Part shown: positions 28,929-31,805 of the stretch, in pieces
Numbering within the stretch: the first letter of the stretch is position 1
Layout: each line of letters opens with the position of its first letter
DNA from: a virus
Direction: 5' to 3' (one strand)
DNA length: 31,805 nucleotides
Virus record (IMG/VR): IMGVR_UViG_3300030117_001122
Location: 1-31,805 of that record
Program-made: the position numbers and the translations under genes
Notes under the pieces: generated by a model
Database searches by the model: none
What the model was told of the DNA's origin: nothing
The model's input: only the letters and a program-made list of their open reading frames with translations

Positions 28929-29128
28929 AAAGATCAAACTTCTATCCTAATGGTGAGTTTATACCTTACCAAATGCCACAAGATTTTAGACCATCACAAG
29001 GTAGAGGTTCTTGTGGTAACTGCGGAATGTTTTCTGAAAGAAGAATGTTTTGCGGTGTATTCAGGACTCAGGGAGTCAAAGATACTTATGTCTGCAACAA
29101 ATGGCGACCAAGACATTTTAGAAGATAA
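28925..29128 (+). CDS. Small four-cysteine protein (zinc or Fe-S)
   Basis: The 67-residue protein has C30xxC33, C43 and C57 (GSCGNCGMF, MFCGVF, TYVCNKWRP), a spacing similar to high-potential iron-sulphur proteins (C-x2-C-x9-C-x13-C here), although zinc is also possible. An N-terminal Pro/Phe-rich tail precedes it (FYPNGEFIPYQMPQDFRP). The 'C..CG.F....C..F...V...YVCN.W.P' pattern looks like a recurring family of small phage proteins. Function unknown. Confidence 0.72.
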   Translation: MKRSNFYPNGEFIPYQMPQDFRPSQGRGSCGNCGMFSERRMFCGVFRTQGVKDTYVCNKWRPRHFRR

Positions 29129-29337
29129 TGGAACTTATTATTATGAATGATGGTGTTTATACTCTTGTTCAGGTAACAAAAGAAATGTTGAGCCACATAA
29201 AGATTGTAGCAGATGTAGATTGTTTTTCTTTATGCGATATTATTAGATTAGAATTTACAAACTACTTAGACTATCCAATAAATCTACATCAGATGAAAGA
29301 TGGTTCAGGTTATCTTTTTGGGTGCATTTGTAGATGA
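29128..29337 (+). CDS. Small protein of unknown function
   Basis: A 69-residue protein starting on the previous stop (TAATG). Hydrophobic segments (ELIIMNDGVYTLVQVT, DYPINLHQ) and three Cys (C32, C36, C66 region) are visible, but not as a clear metal site or membrane span. Unidentified. Confidence 0.62.
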   Translation: MELIIMNDGVYTLVQVTKEMLSHIKIVADVDCFSLCDIIRLEFTNYLDYPINLHQMKDGSGYLFGCICR

Positions 29338-29356
29338 TAAGTGATATTGACAAAGA

Positions 29357-29629
29357 ATGTCACTACATGGAAATAGAAAACTAAACAAACCTTTTAGAAC
29401 ACCATCAGCTTCAAAGAAGTTCGGAGTTTATGTAAGAAATAAGAAATCAGGTAGAATTCAGATTGTTAGATTTGGTGCAAAAGGTATGCCAATCAGAAAA
29501 AACAATCCAACAAGACAAAGAATGTTTTTTGCTAGATTTAGACCTATCTTAGCAAAAGTAAAAGGACAGAAAACTTTAAGCCCAGCTTATTGGGCTATCC
29601 AATCATGGAAAAAAGGATTTAAAATATGA
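29357..29629 (+). CDS. Conserved-looking basic phage protein
   Basis: The 90-residue protein has ASKKFGVYVRNKKSGRIQIV at about residues 18-37, FGAKGMPIRKNNPTRQRMFF, and YWAIQSWKKG near the end. The pattern 'KKF.VYV....G....V.FG...M.I....P.R...F.aR........a.YW....W' recurs in diverse phages; no function is known to me. It resembles a zinc-binding version that has C in place of some residues here, so this copy may have lost the metal site. Confidence 0.72.
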   Translation: MSLHGNRKLNKPFRTPSASKKFGVYVRNKKSGRIQIVRFGAKGMPIRKNNPTRQRMFFARFRPILAKVKGQKTLSPAYWAIQSWKKGFKI

Positions 29630-29991
29630 GCAAAAAAGATGACACAATCAGAGTAAGTTCTGAGTCTAAATTACAGCTACCTCTTGCTAATTTAATTGGG
29701 ATAATTCTTGTAGTTAGTGGAGCAGTTTTTGGTTATTCCAATCTTACAGGAAGAATAACAGCTTTAGAAACACAAGATCAGTTAATGTCTAGCGACCTTT
29801 TAAAAAAAGCAGAACAAGAGCCTAAGAATCTTGAGATGCTGATGCTCATTGAACATTTGGCGACTCAATTAGAGTCTGTAGAAGAAGAAATAGAAGCAAG
29901 TAGATACAACAAAGTCAATATAGATCATTTAAAAGAACAAGTTGATATTATAAATAAACAAATAGAAAAATTAAGAAATGGGAGTCACTAA
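29626..29991 (+). CDS. Membrane-anchored coiled-coil protein
   Basis: The 121-residue protein has one membrane helix at about residues 19-37 (PLANLIGIILVVSGAVFGY) followed by coiled coil (residues 42-118, GRITALETQDQLMSS...). The topology resembles Rz-type spanins or phage structural/entry proteins, but its position just upstream of terL is away from the endolysin. It starts in an ATGA overlap and ends on the next ATG. Confidence 0.68.
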   Translation: MSKKDDTIRVSSESKLQLPLANLIGIILVVSGAVFGYSNLTGRITALETQDQLMSSDLLKKAEQEPKNLEMLMLIEHLATQLESVEEEIEASRYNKVNIDHLKEQVDIINKQIEKLRNGSH

Positions 29992-30206
29992 TGGTTGAAG
30001 TTGTTTTTGCTCTTTTGCTGATTGTTGATAACGAAATAAAAGAACACAGAATACAAGATAGTTTGAGTAAATGTTTGAAAGCAAAAAGATATGCTATGCG
30101 AGATAAATCTTCAAACGATAGAGTAACGTATCAATGTATAAAATCAAAAGCTAACATAGAAATTTACATGGGAGAAAAGAAGATAACTTCTTTAATATTA
30201 GAATAA
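29991..30206 (+). CDS. Small probably exported two-cysteine protein
   Basis: The 71-residue protein begins with a short hydrophobic stretch (VVFALLLIV, residues 4-12) that might act as a signal anchor, then EHRIQDSLSKCLKAKRYAMR with C28 and TYQCIKSKA with C49. Two Cys suggest a disulphide in the periplasm. It pairs with the similar protein at 30329. Unknown function. Confidence 0.6.
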   Translation: MVEVVFALLLIVDNEIKEHRIQDSLSKCLKAKRYAMRDKSSNDRVTYQCIKSKANIEIYMGEKKITSLILE

Positions 30207-30209
30207 TTT

Positions 30210-30332
30210 ATGAGTATAACAATGATTGATTGGATTATAGCAAGTATTGAAAAGGTAACTAGAAGCATATTTCATTGGTGCTGGAGAGTACAAACTCATA
30301 GGAAATACAATGCAAAGAAGAAAAAAAAATGA
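30210..30332 (+). CDS. 40-residue basic micro-protein
   Basis: ATG at 30210 lies three bases after the preceding stop. The product starts SITMIDWIIASIEKVTRSIF and ends in five lysines, an amphipathic aromatic helix and basic tail. It ends in an ATGA overlap with the next gene, consistent with a real coupled frame. Confidence 0.6.
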   Translation: MSITMIDWIIASIEKVTRSIFHWCWRVQTHRKYNAKKKKK

Positions 30333-30586
30333 GTTTTATTTTAAGCATGATGATGTGTTCTGTAATAGATGGTGAAACTAAATGTATTCCACCACACACT
30401 TTTGAAGTGAAATATCCTGATGCTTATGAATGTATGCTAGATGGCTACAATGAGTCTTATAATAAAATTGTAGAACTAGGTAGAGAAGATGTTAATAAAT
30501 ACAACATCTATATAAAATTTGGTTGCTATGAAGATAACTCTAACAAAACCTCAACATCATATATCGTCATCAAAGAAAAGATTTAG
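30329..30586 (+). CDS. Small probably exported four-cysteine protein
   Basis: The 85-residue protein has a short hydrophobic start (SFILSMMMCSV) and four Cys (C10, C19, C35, C66) with an acidic middle (YPDAYECMLDGYNESY). Two disulphides in an oxidising compartment are plausible. Its 3' end overlaps terL by 59 bases from the ATG I chose. It and the protein at 29991 look like diverged relatives (both have a 'CL..kR/CM..gY' helix). Confidence 0.6.
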   Translation: MSFILSMMMCSVIDGETKCIPPHTFEVKYPDAYECMLDGYNESYNKIVELGREDVNKYNIYIKFGCYEDNSNKTSTSYIVIKEKI

Positions 30587-31763
30587 AGTTTTAATATCAG
30601 GTAGAAGATTTGGTAAAACATATCTTGCTATAACTGAAATGATGAAATATGCGGCTCTACCAAATCAAAAAATCTGGTATGTTGCACCAACTCTTAAAAT
30701 GGCAAAAGACATTTGCTGGTCAAACCTGAAAGAGATACTTAATAAATTTAATTGGATAGAAGATATAAACGAAACAACACTTACAATAACAATACGAAAA
30801 ACAAAAAGCACCATATCACTAAAGTCTGCTGATTTACCAGATACACTTAGAGGAACAGGATTAAATTTTTTAATATTAGATGAGTTTGCTGACATAGACA
30901 AAAGAGCATGGTTTGAAGTTCTTAGAGCATCAGTATCAGATACATTAGGAAATGTTTTTATGTGCGGAACTCCTAAAGGTTATGGTAATTGGTCTTATGA
31001 GATGTATCTAAAAGGCAAACAAGACCCTGAATGGGATAGCTTTCAATACACTACATTAGATGGTGGAATGGTTACACCAAAAGAAATAAATCAAGCTAAA
31101 CAAGACTTAGATCAAAGAACTTTCAGGCAAGAGTTTGAGGGAACATTTGAAAATTATGCTGGTGCTATCTACTATAACTTTCACCCTGTTGAGTCTGTTG
31201 TTCACAAAAAATTAGATTGGACAAAACCTTTACATATTGGAATGGACTTCAACATAGACCCAATGTCAGCTTGTGTTGCACAAATAGAAAAAGAAAAAAT
31301 ATATTTAGTTGACGAGATAGTAATTTATTCAAGTAATACTGACGAAATGGTGCAAGAGATAAGAGATAGATATGGAACAAAGATACCTATATTTATCTAT
31401 CCTGACCCAGCTTCAAGACAAAGAAAAACTTCTGCTGGTGGAAGAACAGATTTATCTATTTTACAAAATGGTGGATTTACAGTTAAGGTAAAACATAGAC
31501 ACCCAGCAGTTCGAGATAGAATAAATGCTGTCAATTCCAAACTAAAAGATTCAAAAGGAATAAGGCATATTTTTGTTTCCAATTCTTGCAAATATCTTAT
31601 AAAAGGATTACAAAGACAAACGTACAAGGAAGATACAAATATTCCTGACAAAGAAGATGGATTTGACCACATGAATGACGCATTAGGATACATGATTGAT
31701 TATATAAAACCTTTAGTCACTCAAATGCCAAGTTCAGTACCAACAAGATGGGTTCACAAATAA
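30528..31763 (+). CDS. terL: Terminase large subunit
   Basis: The 411-residue motor protein cuts and pumps DNA into the prohead. ATPase: Walker A SGRRFGKT (residues 24-31), Walker B LNFLILDE with D118-E119, coupling motif CGTPKG near 146-151. Nuclease: D240 (GMDFNIDP), D262 (LVDEIVIY), D293 (IYPDPA), D384 (DHMNDALGY), the acidic cluster of the RNase H fold. A TTG at 30519 would add three residues, but the ATG is preferred; neither has a clear SD, so it may be coupled to the gene it overlaps. The last 57 bases are duplicated at the window start. Confidence 0.95.
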   Translation: MKITLTKPQHHISSSKKRFRVLISGRRFGKTYLAITEMMKYAALPNQKIWYVAPTLKMAKDICWSNLKEILNKFNWIEDINETTLTITIRKTKSTISLKSADLPDTLRGTGLNFLILDEFADIDKRAWFEVLRASVSDTLGNVFMCGTPKGYGNWSYEMYLKGKQDPEWDSFQYTTLDGGMVTPKEINQAKQDLDQRTFRQEFEGTFENYAGAIYYNFHPVESVVHKKLDWTKPLHIGMDFNIDPMSACVAQIEKEKIYLVDEIVIYSSNTDEMVQEIRDRYGTKIPIFIYPDPASRQRKTSAGGRTDLSILQNGGFTVKVKHRHPAVRDRINAVNSKLKDSKGIRHIFVSNSCKYLIKGLQRQTYKEDTNIPDKEDGFDHMNDALGYMIDYIKPLVTQMPSSVPTRWVHK

Positions 31764-31805
31764 TATGGCTTATACAAGAGATGATGCTTACGAAACACAT
31801 AAAGA
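31707..31805. repeat. Right copy of 99-bp terminal direct repeat
   Basis: Identical to 1-99. It holds the terL end and the first 15 codons of the portal gene with no mismatch. Joining the two copies restores an intact terL-portal junction, so the window should be read as circular. Confidence 0.97.
31765..31805 (+). CDS. Portal protein, 5' end (partial, duplicate of the copy at the left edge)
   Basis: ATG at 31765 opens the portal frame (AYTRDDAYETHK) and runs off the window. It duplicates the first codons of the complete portal gene at the left edge and arises from the circular overlap. Confidence 0.95.
   Translation, partial: MAYTRDDAYETHK

Noticed and set aside
28950-29150. 66-residue forward frame overlapping the four-Cys protein
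   Set aside because: The other frame has an ATGA-coupled start, a coherent Cys pattern and an end that couples to the next gene; this frame has none of these.
30519-30527. TTG start of terL adding three residues
   Set aside because: The ATG at 30528 is nine bases downstream, and no SD favours the TTG.
1-31805. CRISPR array, tRNA or rRNA genes, insertion sequences
   Set aside because: Reading through found no regularly spaced repeats, no cloverleaf-like segments with conserved T-arm sequence and no transposase; the coding string is nearly gap-free.

Overview
The window looks like the complete genome of a small tailed phage with siphovirus-type genes. It is very AT-rich and probably marine. 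The last 99 bases (31707-31805) repeat the first 99 exactly, so the contig closes into a circular map of 31,706 bp, and the window edge falls inside terL. Low GC, a LamG/SPRY adhesin, many tiny lysine-rich proteins and an XRE repressor with an alphaproteobacterial-looking QQIQKYEKG helix suggest an alphaproteobacterial host, possibly SAR11. The host call is inference from style, not from any database match.

Layout. Two divergent blocks leave one switch region (26577-26896) and converge at 21831-21834, where the stop codons overlap. The rightward block runs 26897 -> 31706 -> 1 -> 21834. It starts with a winged-helix regulator, a Ref-like HNH protein, a probable replication initiator, small proteins and a TerS-like HTH protein, then three membrane or exported small proteins and terL. 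Virion genes follow in canonical order: portal, MuF head protein fused to a zincin-like domain, scaffold, major capsid protein, connectors, virion morphogenesis protein, tail terminator, tail tube, tail assembly chaperone with a -1 frameshift, tape measure, tail tip and J-like protein, fibres. The block ends with an M15 endolysin, a run of very basic micro-proteins, a small membrane protein, a metallophosphoesterase, a DUF3310 protein and a holin.

The leftward block (26576 -> 21831) is the early or host-takeover side: unrecognised small proteins, a lipoprotein, a zinc-ribbon protein, an XRE regulator, a PD-(D/E)XK nuclease, a protein with an SSB-type acidic tail and two coiled-coil proteins. 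There is no DNA polymerase, helicase, primase, integrase or tRNA gene, so replication should depend on host machinery recruited by phage initiator, SSB-like and nuclease proteins.

Most notable points: a four-ligand cupredoxin-like motif (H162, C209, H212, M215) in a tail-fibre protein; a MuF-zincin fusion; a leader RNA at 26846-26888 that can fold as an H-type pseudoknot covering the Shine-Dalgarno (SD) sequence of the first rightward gene; a textbook A_AAA_AAC frameshift in the tail chaperone; and an SSB-like DDDIPF tail on a protein without a recognisable OB fold. All calls come from reading the sequence; no similarity search was run.
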